A DNA stretch of 64,000 nt from Oligoflexus sp. (GCF_035712445.1 NZ_DASTAT010000069.1:1-64000), one strand, 5' to 3'. Shown: positions 8,968-20,609, numbered from the stretch's first letter. Notes: generated by a model not told the origin, from the sequence alone. Made by a program: numbers and translations.

Positions 8968-10331
8968 TTACGAAGCCTTCAGCTGCTTCGGAACGGGGCG
9001 TATAGGCAGCGAGATGCGTTTGAATCCGCGGCGCTGCGGCATCAGGAGCGAGCCATCCCAGGGCTTATATTCGATGTGCGAGCGGGTCTTTTGGTTCAGG
9101 GTCAAAGAACGCTCGGCGATCCGCGGTGGATTGGGAAGGACCAGGGGCTCCAGCGGAAACTCTTCATGGATGAAGTCGCGCAGGTCCTCGGGCGACAGCA
9201 TATCGCTACGAATCAGATAGAGCTTGACCGGCTTGGTTTGTCCCGCGAAGGTGCGCGAGCCGAGATAGATCAGCTCATCGGGCCTTGTGGTCAGATGCTC
9301 GATGAAGCTTTCGGTCATGATGATGTTGGAACCCGGCAGTCGATGCACGAGCTTTTCAATGCGATGCAGAAGATCGATCTCGTTCGAGGTCGTATCGAAC
9401 GATTTCTGGGTGACATCCCCGGCCGGCGTCTTCAGATGGACAGTGTGCACATCCACGACCGCATCATGCGCGGCATGCAGAGCGATCCCGCATTCCAGAT
9501 CCACATGATAGACCTTATTGAGGCCGCGCAGAGCCACCCGGAATTCACGGGCTGCAGCCAGCGCGGCTTCGCCATAACCACGGATGCCGTCCATCAAACC
9601 AAAGTGCGCATAGGCCGAGTCCCCGGAATGCGACTCGCGGAAACCGCCATGACGCATGATGGATTCGGAAAAGAGCTGAATCACGGCCGCGCGCAGAGGC
9701 TTGCCATCAATCGTGACATCATGAATGCGACTGGAACCGATGATATCAAAGGTCACGCCCACGAGATCGCGGCGGATCGGGAATTTCAGCTGCGAGTTCT
9801 GCAGGGCCCAAAGAACGAAGGGCGGCACCCAGCATTCGAGTTCCCGGCGCATTTCGGTTTCGCGGTGACGCGCCAGTTCCAATTCCAGACGGGCTTTCTC
9901 CAGATCCATGGCCTGACGTTCCAGCTCCTGGCGCTTGTGTTCCAGGTCGGCGAGGATCTCTTCCTTCTGCCGGTTGACGCGATAGTATTCGATGGCCTTG
10001 TGCAGGGAACTTTCCAGCTGCTCGGGCTCCCAGGGCTTTTTAATGTAGTCGAAGACCTTGCCTTTGGTCACCGAACTGATGACGAGGTCTTCGTCGGAAT
10101 ATCCGGTCACGATAATGCGGACGGCCAGAGGCACGAGCTGGGCGGCGAGCGCGAGGAACTCCACGCCCTTCATTCCCGGCATTCTTTGATCGGTGACGAT
10201 GACCCAGGGATCGAGTTCCTTCATCCGGGCCAGTGCTGCCAGAGGATTGTCAAAACAGTGGACGGACCAACCCGCATCACAGATCGCATCGAAGACTGTG
10301 AGGTTGTTGGCTTCATCATCCACATAGACAA

Positions 10332-10344
<13 letters not shown>
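8968..10344 (-). CDS. Response regulator with coiled coil and class III cyclase-like output domain
   Basis: The protein has 458 residues. Residues 1-120 are a receiver domain with phospho-acceptor Asp52 (VIVTDQRMPG) and a conserved Lys in YIKKPWEP. Residues 120-175 form a charged coiled coil. Residues about 190-390 match an adenylate/guanylate cyclase domain. Both metal-binding aspartates seem to be kept: Asp200 in VTFDIIGSS and Asp242 in SGDSAYAHFG. The adenine-selecting Lys (expected four residues before Asp242) is missing, and the usual transition-state Asn is Asp324 in IDLLHRI, while Arg328 is kept. Catalysis is therefore doubtful. The ATG follows GGGAGG and lies 13 nt inside the kinase gene, so the two are translationally coupled. 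This is very likely the cognate regulator of that kinase; its output may be cyclic nucleotide synthesis or protein binding. Confidence 0.85.
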
Positions 10345-12227
<1,883 letters not shown>

Positions 12228-12236
12228 TCAAACCTC

Positions 12237-13904
12237 CTAAGCCACCAAAGGCAGGGCCACCTGATCCGGAGTAAAATCAGCTTTGCGCATCGCCGCTTCC
12301 AAAGTGGTGAGTACGAAATCCAAATCGGAGCGCGTGTGCTGAGCCATCAGAGTAAACCGGAAACGGCAACTCGTGCGACTCACGGCAGGATAGACAATGG
12401 GAACAGCAAAGATGCCCTCATCCCGCAAGTGCGCGTTCATGATACTCAATTTTTTTTCATCTCCGATAATAACAGGAATCACCGAACTTTCGTGATGCGG
12501 ATTAATGCTAAACCCTAGGTGCCTCAAACCGTTCGCAAAGTGGCTGATATTTTCCTTTAAATTGTTTACGAGTTCCTTTTCTGCCAGGAAGATGCGAAGG
12601 GCCGCCAAAGCAGCCGCGGCCGTGCTCGGAGGAATCGAAACAGAGAAAATATGCGGCCTTGAAAAATGATAAAGCCAGTCAACCATCTCGGCTGATCCGG
12701 CGGCAAAGGCACCGATGCCGCCGCAGATTTTCGAGAAGGTCCCCATCACGACATCCACTTGGGGCAGCACCCCATAGCGTGCGGCAGCGCCCAAGCCGCC
12801 TGGACCCACGACACCAAAGGAATGCGCCTCATCCACCATCAAACGCCCGTTATGCTTGCGTGAGACGGCGCTGATCTGATCCAAGGGCGCGATGTCGCCA
12901 TCCATCGAGAAGACGCCTTCGGTCACGACAAGGCAGCCCACGTATTGCTTGCGTTCGTCAACCATCATCTTTTCCAGATGCTTCGGCTGATTGTGTTTGA
13001 AAAAGCGGGCTGTCGCTGAACTCATACGCATTCCATCCTGAATCGAGGCATGCGTGAGCACATCGGCGATGACAAGATCCTGTTCGGCGGTCAGGCCGGT
13101 GATGATGCCGACATTCGCGGTGTAGCCGGAGTTGAAGAGCAGGGCTTTTTCCTTGCCGAACATGCGGGCCAGTTCATGCGCGAGCTCATCATGAAGCTTG
13201 GTGTTGCCCGTGGTCATCGGCGAGCCGGTGGAACCGAATCCATATTGATCCAGCGCAGCCTTGGTCGCTTCGATGACTTTGGGATGGCTGGAGAGCCCGA
13301 GGTAATCGTTGGAGCAGAGCATCAGATAATCATTGCGCCCGTGTTTGCGCGGCATATCGAGCAGAACGCGCGGGCCTTTGGAGGGCTGGCGCAGACTGTA
13401 ATACTGATACTTCGGCATCTCTTTCCACTTGCGGTAAAGGAACGAGAACTGACGGCAGCGGGCGAAGAGATCGACGTTGGAACTCTCGGAGCTCAGAAAC
13501 GAGGCGAGACTGAATTTCTCGGGATCAAGCTCGAATTCGTAGGCGCTGTCGGTGATCGAAAGGACCTCGCTCAAGGGGCCATCGATGGGAACCTTGTTAT
13601 CAATGGTTTGAAAGCCATAGAAATAGCTGTCGTCCTCGGAGCGGATCGCCCGCAGAACGAGGCGTCCGAGATAAGCCGTCTTATCCCCCCAGGTGAGCTT
13701 GGCCGGTGGCAGGATGCCCCCTTCATAGAAGCCTTCATCCGAGGAAAGCGCAATTTCCGCCTTCGCACCAAGCCCCATCAAGGAGCAGTTGTGCACATTG
13801 AGTCGATGGGTGACCCCCGAATTCGACTGCAAAGTGAGCGTCAGATCCTCGCCCGGCTGGACGCGAAACCTGGTGTGACGAATGGAATTGGCTAAGTTTG
13901 TCAT
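12237..13904 (-). CDS. PilZ-fused alpha-oxoamine synthase (serine palmitoyltransferase/CqsA/BioF superfamily)
   Basis: The protein has about 555 residues from the ATG at 13904 (GGGGGA upstream); a further in-frame ATG at 13916 has no ribosome site. Residues about 10-105 look like a PilZ domain, with a basic start and the NCSLMGLG version of the (D/N)xSxxG motif, suggesting c-di-GMP control. Residues about 190-545 are a fold-type I PLP enzyme: CSNDYLGLSSHP, the PLP-stacking His in THASIQDG, DEAHSFGVVGPGG, and the Schiff-base Lys392 in GTFSKICGGIG. RPHIFSVSIPPS resembles serine palmitoyltransferase more than CqsA. Enzymes of this family condense an amino acid with an acyl thioester and release CO2. 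Possible products are a sphingoid base, an alpha-aminoketone signal or a biotin precursor; no bio genes are nearby. It heads an operon with the kinase and regulator. Confidence 0.85.
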   Translation of the reverse strand: MTNLANSIRHTRFRVQPGEDLTLTLQSNSGVTHRLNVHNCSLMGLGAKAEIALSSDEGFYEGGILPPAKLTWGDKTAYLGRLVLRAIRSEDDSYFYGFQTIDNKVPIDGPLSEVLSITDSAYEFELDPEKFSLASFLSSESSNVDLFARCRQFSFLYRKWKEMPKYQYYSLRQPSKGPRVLLDMPRKHGRNDYLMLCSNDYLGLSSHPKVIEATKAALDQYGFGSTGSPMTTGNTKLHDELAHELARMFGKEKALLFNSGYTANVGIITGLTAEQDLVIADVLTHASIQDGMRMSSATARFFKHNQPKHLEKMMVDERKQYVGCLVVTEGVFSMDGDIAPLDQISAVSRKHNGRLMVDEAHSFGVVGPGGLGAAARYGVLPQVDVVMGTFSKICGGIGAFAAGSAEMVDWLYHFSRPHIFSVSIPPSTAAAALAALRIFLAEKELVNNLKENISHFANGLRHLGFSINPHHESSVIPVIIGDEKKLSIMNAHLRDEGIFAVPIVYPAVSRTSCRFRFTLMAQHTRSDLDFVLTTLEAAMRKADFTPDQVALPLVA

Positions 13905-14057
13905 AAAATCCCCCATCGGGCCGACTTCACTGCATTCGGCCTCCCTCTTTCCGCCTCGGCAGAATTGAGTCAGGTATTAATTACAAAGTGTACTGTCGCT
14001 GATTAGCGTCAGCTCGAAGCCTTTGGCGTGCGAGGGATTTAGGAGGTTTTTAAGGTT

Positions 14058-14076
14058 TTGACCAGGCGCCTGTCAA
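14058..14076. promoter_or_regulatory. Near-perfect inverted repeat upstream of the synthase operon
   Basis: The arms TTGACCAGGC and GCCTGTCAA pair around a central GGCGCC, with one extra C in the left arm. The element lies about 155 nt upstream of the synthase start and just beyond the 3' end of the adjacent outer-membrane gene. No T-run follows on either strand, so it is better explained as an operator than as a terminator. A weaker pair, GCTGA/TCAGC (13998-14013), lies closer to the start. Confidence 0.35.
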
Positions 14077-14137
14077 CGCCCGTTCATGGTAAGAATCGGA
14101 CCGGCGGCGGTTGCGATTTCTGCTCAAACTGCGGGCA

Positions 14138-15187
14138 TCAAAGCGAGACGTTGACGCCGATAGTCAGGCCTTCCACCTGCATGGGGAAGGAACTTTCGGT
14201 GCGGTACTCCTGCAGGATCTCCCGACCGTTCGGTCCATCGGCGCTCAGCTGCCAGCGGTATTTGGTCGCGTAACGGGCGTTGAGGCTGAGGGTGCCTTCC
14301 GCGAAGAGACTCACGTATTCCCAGTTATAGGCGGCCTGCAGCACCAGATCTGTTTCCTGCATTTCACCGATGCCGCGCACGACGATATTCACCGGCTGAA
14401 GATTGTCACCGACGATCGTATCCTGCAGCGAGCCTTCGCCCTTGGCCTGGATGGTGTAGCGCAGCCCGCTGCTGATCGTCCACCTTGCGAAGTTCCAGCT
14501 GTAGGACGCGCCGGCGAAGTACATGAGAACGGTGACGTCATATTCCGAGAATTGATTGACGCCGGAATACACGAGGGCTTCATTGCGAATGCCGAGATGG
14601 AAGCCCCAGCCGCTCTGCAAAAGATATGTTCCCTGGAGCTGGGTGCCTGTTCCGTGCAGATCGCCTTCAGCCTTGCCTGCGGGAACAATATAGTAGCGGG
14701 TCACAAGGCCTGCGGATAAAACGAGGCTATCCTGCTCGTTATGATCCGGCATGGTGCTGCGTTCCACGAGAGTCGGCGCGCCTGCAGGTTTTGCCTCGGG
14801 AACGGGACTTAGATCCTCGGGCCTGATCGTCTCATCATCAGGGGGTGGGAACTCGGTGGGATCGAATTCGGGACGACCGATGGATCGCGGGGCCTCGCCG
14901 GGCTTGATGCGGAAGGTTTCGCCGACTTCCATGTCTTCGGAATCATCGTCGATCAGAGTAATGCGCACGCGATTCACGCGATATATTTTTTTGATGAGGC
15001 CCGTCCATTGATTTTTTTCGAAGTTTTCGATGAGGATGTATTGCCCCACACCATGCGTTTCCAGTTCCGTGCGGGAAAAACCCATGATGATGGCCCGGCC
15101 CGATTTTTTCCGCAGAACGGCAGCGGAGACGGGATCGGTCGCCAAGAGGCTCAGCATGATCGTCAAGAACCAGACAAGTCCTCGCAT
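14138..15187 (-). CDS. Exported protein with C-terminal beta-barrel-like region
   Basis: This 349-residue protein has a signal peptide (MRGLVWFLTIMLSLLATDPV). An N-terminal domain (about 25-95) resembles a small SH3/OB-like barrel (GRAIIMGFSRTELETHGVGQ). A proline/acid-rich linker (about 105-140) follows, then about 200 residues of alternating strands rich in Tyr/Trp (VTVLMYFAGASYSWNFARWT). It ends GVNVSL, with a hydrophobic last residue as in outer-membrane barrels. I do not recognise a named family. It is probably an outer-membrane or envelope-associated protein. It is read toward the synthase operon on the same strand, but about 230 nt separate the two, so separate transcription is likely. 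Confidence 0.6.
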   Translation of the reverse strand: MRGLVWFLTIMLSLLATDPVSAAVLRKKSGRAIIMGFSRTELETHGVGQYILIENFEKNQWTGLIKKIYRVNRVRITLIDDDSEDMEVGETFRIKPGEAPRSIGRPEFDPTEFPPPDDETIRPEDLSPVPEAKPAGAPTLVERSTMPDHNEQDSLVLSAGLVTRYYIVPAGKAEGDLHGTGTQLQGTYLLQSGWGFHLGIRNEALVYSGVNQFSEYDVTVLMYFAGASYSWNFARWTISSGLRYTIQAKGEGSLQDTIVGDNLQPVNIVVRGIGEMQETDLVLQAAYNWEYVSLFAEGTLSLNARYATKYRWQLSADGPNGREILQEYRTESSFPMQVEGLTIGVNVSL

Positions 15188-15240
15188 GGTCTTTCCTTAT
15201 CCTAAGGGAACCATTTCAGTATTGCAGAAAACCCGTCATG

Positions 15241-15265
15241 AAAAAAGCCCTGAACCCAGAGGGCT
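15241..15265 (-). terminator. Rho-independent terminator of the small regulator gene
   Basis: Read on the minus strand this is AGCCCT, an 8-nt loop, AGGGCT and then a run of T. It lies about 80 nt downstream of the stop of the small HTH-like gene and upstream of the next gene on the same strand, so it separates the two units. Confidence 0.75.
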
Positions 15266-15344
15266 CAGAGCCGACGACAGAGAATAACTAATGAAGAAGG
15301 CGCTTGGAAGGCGCCTGGCAATGGTTGAGCGTCTCGCTCGTACG

Positions 15345-15755
15345 TTATGCAGACGCTGCGTGGCGAGGCGCGGGAAGCTTGTACTGCGCTGCATTCTGCG
15401 CCGCGCGGCGATCACGCAGGAGGGCTTCATCGCGCAGCCAGATCATACGGAGCGCCTGGCCAGCCGCAGCATTCAATTTAAAAATATCGCACATGGCATC
15501 GTGATAGCGTGCATTCAAACGCCGATCTCCATTCATCACATGCGACAGGTAACCTTTTGAAGTGATACCGCTGCGTCTCATGATATAGCCGAAGGACATA
15601 TACCGATACAAACTTTTATGCAGTTCATAGAGGCCACGAAATGCAGCAGCTCCATTGGGTGCCTGGGAGATGATCGCAAAATTCATGACTTCCAATTCCT
15701 TGTCTTCAAGCGACAGGCGACAGTGGGGAAGTAATTCCGATGCGCGGCCAGACAT
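15345..15755 (-). CDS. Small TIGR02147-like putative regulator
   Basis: I start this at the ATG at 15755, which has AAGGAG at good spacing; an earlier in-frame ATG at 15812 has no such site. The 136-residue protein carries a segment (about residues 40-90) of the form FRGLYELHKSLYRYMSFGYI, then RRSGITSKGYLSHVMNG. This resembles the N-terminal HTH of the TIGR02147 family found in Fibrobacter and Bdellovibrionota. The C-terminal half of that family is absent, so it is short. It is probably DNA-binding, with target unknown. A terminator follows it and it appears monocistronic. Confidence 0.6.
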   Translation of the reverse strand: MSGRASELLPHCRLSLEDKELEVMNFAIISQAPNGAAAFRGLYELHKSLYRYMSFGYIMRRSGITSKGYLSHVMNGDRRLNARYHDAMCDIFKLNAAAGQALRMIWLRDEALLRDRRAAQNAAQYKLPAPRHAASA

Positions 15756-15912
15756 GATGCGAACTCCTTGTGCGGATGAAATGCCGATCGTTTTGAGCGG
15801 CGTATCACCCATTTGCAGAAAGCGTTCCGTTCGAATCCTGTCAATTATGGCGTAAAAAAGTGGGTTTTTAAGGTCAATATGGCGTGATTTGGCCGGTTTC
15901 TGTCCAGAAAGC

Positions 15913-17031
15913 CTAAGGTTTGGTGGCCGGATTTTGGCCAGCGGGGGTGGGCACCACAGCCGGACTTGGACCAGCCGATTGAGGCTCCTGAGAAAGGGTG
16001 TGCTCTCTTAAAAAATTCCGAATACTGTCCATATAAGAAGCACGCGGGCCATCCTGCTCGCGGTAAAGTTCATGACGCGTGCCCGGGATCAGAATTTTCT
16101 GACAATGCGGGGCCCGGCTGCAGAAAGCATCCTGACCGTCGGGAGTCACGTAGGTATCCTGGTCCGCCTGCAAGAGAAGCACAGGCGTCGTCACGCGAGC
16201 CGCCCAGGCCGCGTCATCAATCTGAACGGACGCGCGAATCGCCTCGCCAAGCCAGCGAAACGAGGTTCCACCGAGTGAGAGCGGCCATTCCTCGGGGCTG
16301 CTATAAAAATCAGCATAAACCTGCCAACGGGGGCGCGAGCCGGTGCCGGAACGCTCGGTGTATTCGGGTTTTCGCGGTCCAATCTGGCCAAAGGCATAGC
16401 TGGCCCCAAAGCCGAGAGCCGACATGGTTTGAGCCAGCAGCAGAGCCGCGGGCCGGGGCACGCCCTTCAAATCAATCGACATCATAGGAGCCGAAAGGAT
16501 GACTGCTTTTACGAGATCGGGCCGTTCATGAAGGAGGAGCGAGACGACCAGCCCACCCATGGAATGGGCGAAAAGAAAGGTCGGCTTCGTCCCGTCCGGC
16601 CGCACGACTTCGGTCAGGAACTGTTCCAGGTCCTTGACGTAATCCTCGAAACGATCGACGTAGATAGCATCCTTGCCCTCGGGATTCAGGCGCGTCGAGC
16701 GCCCGAAGCCGCGCTGATCGAAGGCAAAGACATCGAAGCCGGCCTTGGAAAAATCCCAGGCCATCTCCATGAACTTTTCAATGCGTTCACCATAGCCATG
16801 GACGATCACGATCTGACCCAGGGCCTTGTCCTGAAGAAAGGTTTTATAGCGTAAGGTGACCGGCGTCGCGGACGGAACGCGGGACGTCAGAAACTGATCC
16901 GGCTGGTTTTGAAACCAGGGCTTCAGTTCTTTTTCAGACCAGTCGGCATAAATGGGTTCGCGGGGAGAAGCCGGAAGTGGGGCGGCCAGGAGCATTTGAA
17001 GTAAAATAAGGGGCCGAATCCACTTCCGCAT
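15913..17031 (-). CDS. Exported alpha/beta hydrolase, monoacylglycerol lipase/lysophospholipase-like
   Basis: The 372-residue protein starts with a signal peptide (MRKWIRPLILLQMLLAAPLP). The serine-hydrolase core shows the oxyanion region IVHGYGERIEKF, nucleophile Ser157 in FAHSMGGLV, a likely Asp in LLQADQDTYV and His in PGTRHELYRE. The HGYGER signature places it near the monoglyceride lipase/lysophospholipase L2 (PldB) group, so it probably removes an acyl chain from monoacylglycerols or lysophospholipids in the periplasm. The tail is a proline/alanine-rich, probably disordered stretch. It lies 11 nt behind an OmpA-type lipoprotein gene and probably shares its transcript. Confidence 0.85.
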   Translation of the reverse strand: MRKWIRPLILLQMLLAAPLPASPREPIYADWSEKELKPWFQNQPDQFLTSRVPSATPVTLRYKTFLQDKALGQIVIVHGYGERIEKFMEMAWDFSKAGFDVFAFDQRGFGRSTRLNPEGKDAIYVDRFEDYVKDLEQFLTEVVRPDGTKPTFLFAHSMGGLVVSLLLHERPDLVKAVILSAPMMSIDLKGVPRPAALLLAQTMSALGFGASYAFGQIGPRKPEYTERSGTGSRPRWQVYADFYSSPEEWPLSLGGTSFRWLGEAIRASVQIDDAAWAARVTTPVLLLQADQDTYVTPDGQDAFCSRAPHCQKILIPGTRHELYREQDGPRASYMDSIRNFLREHTLSQEPQSAGPSPAVVPTPAGQNPATKP

Positions 17032-17042
17032 AGGACACCTGT

Positions 17043-17660
17043 TTAAGGGGCTTTGCCGAACGCTGACGGACCATAGTTGATGGTAAAGTCACCGCGGCGA
17101 TTCTTTTTGAAGACAGCGATGGTATTGCCTTCCTCGATCGGATCGGATTCCCCCATGGATACAGGGTTCAGGCGATCCTTTTCGATTCCGTGCTGGATCA
17201 GATAGTCTTCAATGGCTTTCGCGCGTTTGGCACTCAAAGACTTATTATAGTTCTCGGCCCCCTGTTTGTCCGCATGTCCCCGCACGGAAACACGGGCCAG
17301 GGGATCTTTTTTCATGCCAGCCACGATTTTATCGAGCGCGGCGATCGTGACATCGGACAGGCGCGCATCATCGAATTCAAAGTGTACGACGATGCCCGAG
17401 GGATCGAAGCTTTTGTAATCAGCGATCGCATAGTCCACCACGTCTTCATCCGCGGCTTTCATCGCGCTTTCCGCTTCCTGGATGAGCACGGCTTTTTCCG
17501 GCTGCTCATCGCTGATGGCCTCCGCAGCGGACGTCGGCGTGTCGAGGTCATCTTCGGAAAGGATGTCCTCCGGATTGTTCGCATCAGTCGTAGTGCAAGC
17601 CGGCAGCAAACATACCAGCAGCGCTGCTTGCAACCCAAATCGCATTATTCGAGTCATCAT
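17043..17660 (-). CDS. OmpA-family peptidoglycan-binding lipoprotein
   Basis: The 205-residue protein has a lipobox LLPAC (Cys22), an acidic low-complexity linker (about residues 25-75), and a C-terminal OmpA/Pal domain. Peptidoglycan-contact signatures are FEFDDARLSD, VRGHADKQGAENYNKSLSAK and a RAKAIEDYL helix. It would tether the outer membrane to peptidoglycan. The family core is complete, but the tail includes an unusual FKKNRRGDFTINYG stretch. It is the first gene of a pair with the hydrolase, divergent from the chemosensory operon. Confidence 0.85.
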   Translation of the reverse strand: MMTRIMRFGLQAALLVCLLPACTTTDANNPEDILSEDDLDTPTSAAEAISDEQPEKAVLIQEAESAMKAADEDVVDYAIADYKSFDPSGIVVHFEFDDARLSDVTIAALDKIVAGMKKDPLARVSVRGHADKQGAENYNKSLSAKRAKAIEDYLIQHGIEKDRLNPVSMGESDPIEEGNTIAVFKKNRRGDFTINYGPSAFGKAP

Positions 17661-18264
17661 AAACGTCGCCTTTCGGTTACTGGAGCATCATTTGTACATT
17701 ATCGGAATTTTTCATATGCAACTTCAGATGAACCTGAAAAGCGCTTGAATCTCCTTTCGCATCCGTGGGTTAAAGCGCAGCCCAGGCCCTTAATTCAGGA
17801 GGCCCCTGGGACTTTCTTAACAGAGGCGGGGTCAGGGGGCTGGCTTGGGAGCGCGTGTCGCCAAGGGGGGGGGACAGCCTGGGGGTGCCTCGGCTATTGC
17901 AAAAAAGCCAAGGCCGCATGAAGGTAAAGCGAAAGATGTGCTGATAACTCTTTGCGTTCACTTGCTTGCCACGTTAAAGTTTGCGCGCAATCCATCAGAG
18001 TTCCCTTGCTGCAGGGAGGCTGAAGTTCCTTCTCGAACCTCGCTGCACATAGACAAACCAGACTGCACGTGTGCACAGGCTGTAGAAAATCGAACAATGA
18101 CTCCCTGCTTCGAGCCTTGAAAATCTCATCAATAACGCCTTGCTGGACCAACCTTTGGAATATATCAGAATTGTTCATGAAGCCTTGCGTCAAGCGGCGC
18201 AGGCCCCCACCGAATGCGTGAAAGAAAATGCAGTGGGTATCTTAAAGTGAGGAGCAGAACTTTC
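17661..18264. other. Intergenic region with G-rich tract, divergent promoters expected
   Basis: About 600 bases separate the OmpA lipoprotein gene (minus) and the chemosensory operon (plus). Between about 17827 and 17886 there are several runs of three or more G, including nine consecutive G at 17865-17873. The last 150 bases (18101-18250) hold an open frame without an ATG, whose stop overlaps the ribosome site of the next gene. The opposite strand is also open there (ATG at 18178). Neither gives a recognisable product. Confidence 0.5.
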
Positions 18265-18696
18265 ATGATGGCTGGTTTGCCTTACAAGGTCGCGATCCTG
18301 GATGATGACCCCTTTCACCAGAGGATACTCGAAAGCCTCTGTGAGGGTTATTCCTGGCTGAAAGTAAGAAGCTTCGCGGATCCTACCGAAGCCATGGAAA
18401 CGATTCGCCAGGAACGCATCCCCATTGTCTTGGTGGATATCAATATGCCCGGCATGTATGGCGACGATGTTCTGCGTCACTGCATGAGCCTGAAGCAAGG
18501 CATTCAGGTTTACGTCATCACCGGTGCCGAAAACATGGTGCTCGCCAGCCGCTGCCTCGAACTTGGGGCTCGTATCGTAATCCGTAAGCCGGTCACACCT
18601 CAAACCATGGACGAAGCGCTGAACGATGCAAGGGTGCATTTGGATCGCTGTCAAGAAACCATCAAAAATTTTGCACGTCGGAAAATGGAGGCTTGA
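18265..18696 (+). CDS. Single-domain response regulator heading the chemosensory operon
   Basis: The start is ATG at 18265, with AGGAG 10 nt upstream, giving 143 residues. The receiver fold is complete: the acidic pair in AILDDDP, phospho-acceptor Asp58 in [10 protein letters not shown], the Thr in YVITGAE and Lys in IRKPVTP. A short charged C-terminal helix follows, with no DNA-binding domain. It is 2 nt from the MCP gene and is probably a second CheY-type or sink regulator for the CheA encoded downstream. The operon also contains a more typical cheY. Confidence 0.88.
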   Translation: MMAGLPYKVAILDDDPFHQRILESLCEGYSWLKVRSFADPTEAMETIRQERIPIVLVDINMPGMYGDDVLRHCMSLKQGIQVYVITGAENMVLASRCLELGARIVIRKPVTPQTMDEALNDARVHLDRCQETIKNFARRKMEA

Positions 18697-18698
18697 AT

Positions 18699-20588
18699 AT
18701 GACTATGCATTTGAAAAAGAAGCTTTTGGTGAGCTTTCTCGTGTCGGCAATCTTTTCGGTCCTGGTAGGGGCGCTCGGTATCTTCGGCATCAGTCGTACA
18801 GTTGATGCCCTTGATAGACTACAGTCTATTTCCATTCCAGGCTTTGATATGGTGTGGCGAGCCAACCAAACCCAGACGGAAGTAAGGTCCATGGCGCGTG
18901 GCCTCATGCAGGCTGACCTTTCCGTGGACGAGATGAACCGGCTTCTTCGTGAGTATGGTACCAATTACAAAGATATGTCGAAAGCTCTGGCCGATTATGA
19001 AAAAATCGAGGATGTCCCAGAAGCCTTGGCAATCCTGAAGCTCCTGATGAAGGATATGACGGAATGGGATCGTCTGCAAAAAGCGGTCGAACCGCTTTGG
19101 GCCCATAAACTCGAAATGATCCGAGACGGCAGTCGCGAGAAGAACCCAGAGGCCTATCAAAAGCTTCAGAATGAAATCATCGCAGCACAGGAAACGACAG
19201 GTAAATCCTATGATGAGTGTACTGTCAACATGGTGGCTCTTACCGACCTTAATATGGAGCAGACCAAGGTCCTGGCGCACAGGACAGGTGAATCGGCCCA
19301 GACGCTTCGCCTGGCCATGATCGTTCTTGCCTTGTTAGCTCTGAGCGCATCGGTGTTCATTGGCTTTCGCATCGCCAATTCCACTTTGCGTCTTTTGGGA
19401 GCTGATCCCTCGGAAATTTCAGAGGTCGTTAAAGTGGTTTCGACGGGTGACACTGACCTGCAAATGGATGCGAACATCAACTTTGGCGTCTATCAGGACA
19501 TTCGCAATATGGTGCGCGGCCTGAATGAAAAAGTGAACCAAGCGGAAGCGATCGCGTCCGGTGATTTGACCAAAGAGATCGTTCTCTTGTCCGATCGTGA
19601 TCGGCTGGGCAAATCCTTTCAGACCATGACTAATGTTCTGCGTGAAGTCATCACGCGCTCAAACATGGCGGCCGGCCAGGTTTCTGCCGGATCGGAGCAG
19701 GTTTCCAGCGCGAGCCAGACGCTTTCCCAAGGCGCAACGGAGCAGGCTGCTGCCGTCGAGGAAATCACCAGTTCCGTGACCGAAATTAGCGCCAAGATCA
19801 AAAATAATGCGGAATCCGCTACAAATGCCAGTGAAACGGCTCAAAAAGCGCAGAAGCTCGCCGAGCAAGGGAACAGTCAGATCGAAGTGACCTTGAAAGC
19901 GATGAACGAGATCAATCAGTCGAGCTTGGAGATCTCCAAGATCATCAAAGTCATCGACGACATCGCCTTTCAAACCAACCTGCTGGCGCTGAACGCCGCT
20001 GTTGAAGCGGCACGAGCCGGGCGTCATGGCAAAGGCTTCGCGGTGGTTGCGGACGAAGTGCGTAACCTTGCGGGTCGCAGTGCGAAGGCGGCCAAGGAAA
20101 CGACCGAGCTGATTGAATCCTCATCACGGAAGGTCGAAGGCGGCCTGGGTGAAGCCCGTAAAACTGCAGAGTGCTTCAAGGAAATCCTGGAGGGATCGCT
20201 GACCGTTTCGTCGACAGTGAAGATGATCGCCGAAGCGAGTCGTGAGCAGGCTTCCGCTATCAGCCAGATCGCATCCGGCATCAATCAGATCAATAAGGTG
20301 ACGCAGACCACCACAGCGAGTGCCGAGGAAACGGCTTCGGCCGCAGAGGAGCTGGCAGGTCAGTCTCAAGAGTTGAAGCGCAGCCTTGCTTACTTCCGCC
20401 TCGGTGATGAACGATATGAACGCAATTCGGTCCATCAGAACCAAGGCCGCGTCATCGCCATGCGCAACCCAGCCCCTTCCAACCCCGGATCGGATTGGGG
20501 ACGGCAGGCGAATGGGACGCAAGGCGGCGACTCAGGCGCGAAGCACACGGCCCTCGATGATCAGGATTTTGGAAAATACAGCGCCTAA
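18699..20588 (+). CDS. Methyl-accepting chemotaxis protein
   Basis: The start is ATG at 18699, placed by GGAGG 7 nt upstream; a TTG two codons earlier is in frame. The 629-residue receptor has TM1 (about 9-31), a periplasmic four-helix-bundle-like domain (about 40-200), TM2 (about 203-224), a HAMP-like segment, and a long cytoplasmic signalling hairpin. The conserved tip ([20 protein letters not shown]) contacts CheA and CheW. Glu/Gln-rich methylation helices flank it, which fits the CheR and CheD genes downstream. The tail (about 50 residues) is polar and lacks a CheR-tethering pentapeptide. The ligand is unknown. Confidence 0.95.
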   Translation: MTMHLKKKLLVSFLVSAIFSVLVGALGIFGISRTVDALDRLQSISIPGFDMVWRANQTQTEVRSMARGLMQADLSVDEMNRLLREYGTNYKDMSKALADYEKIEDVPEALAILKLLMKDMTEWDRLQKAVEPLWAHKLEMIRDGSREKNPEAYQKLQNEIIAAQETTGKSYDECTVNMVALTDLNMEQTKVLAHRTGESAQTLRLAMIVLALLALSASVFIGFRIANSTLRLLGADPSEISEVVKVVSTGDTDLQMDANINFGVYQDIRNMVRGLNEKVNQAEAIASGDLTKEIVLLSDRDRLGKSFQTMTNVLREVITRSNMAAGQVSAGSEQVSSASQTLSQGATEQAAAVEEITSSVTEISAKIKNNAESATNASETAQKAQKLAEQGNSQIEVTLKAMNEINQSSLEISKIIKVIDDIAFQTNLLALNAAVEAARAGRHGKGFAVVADEVRNLAGRSAKAAKETTELIESSSRKVEGGLGEARKTAECFKEILEGSLTVSSTVKMIAEASREQASAISQIASGINQINKVTQTTTASAEETASAAEELAGQSQELKRSLAYFRLGDERYERNSVHQNQGRVIAMRNPAPSNPGSDWGRQANGTQGGDSGAKHTALDDQDFGKYSA

Positions 20589-20609
20589 TAGTGAGCTGAA
20601 GGAGTCAAG

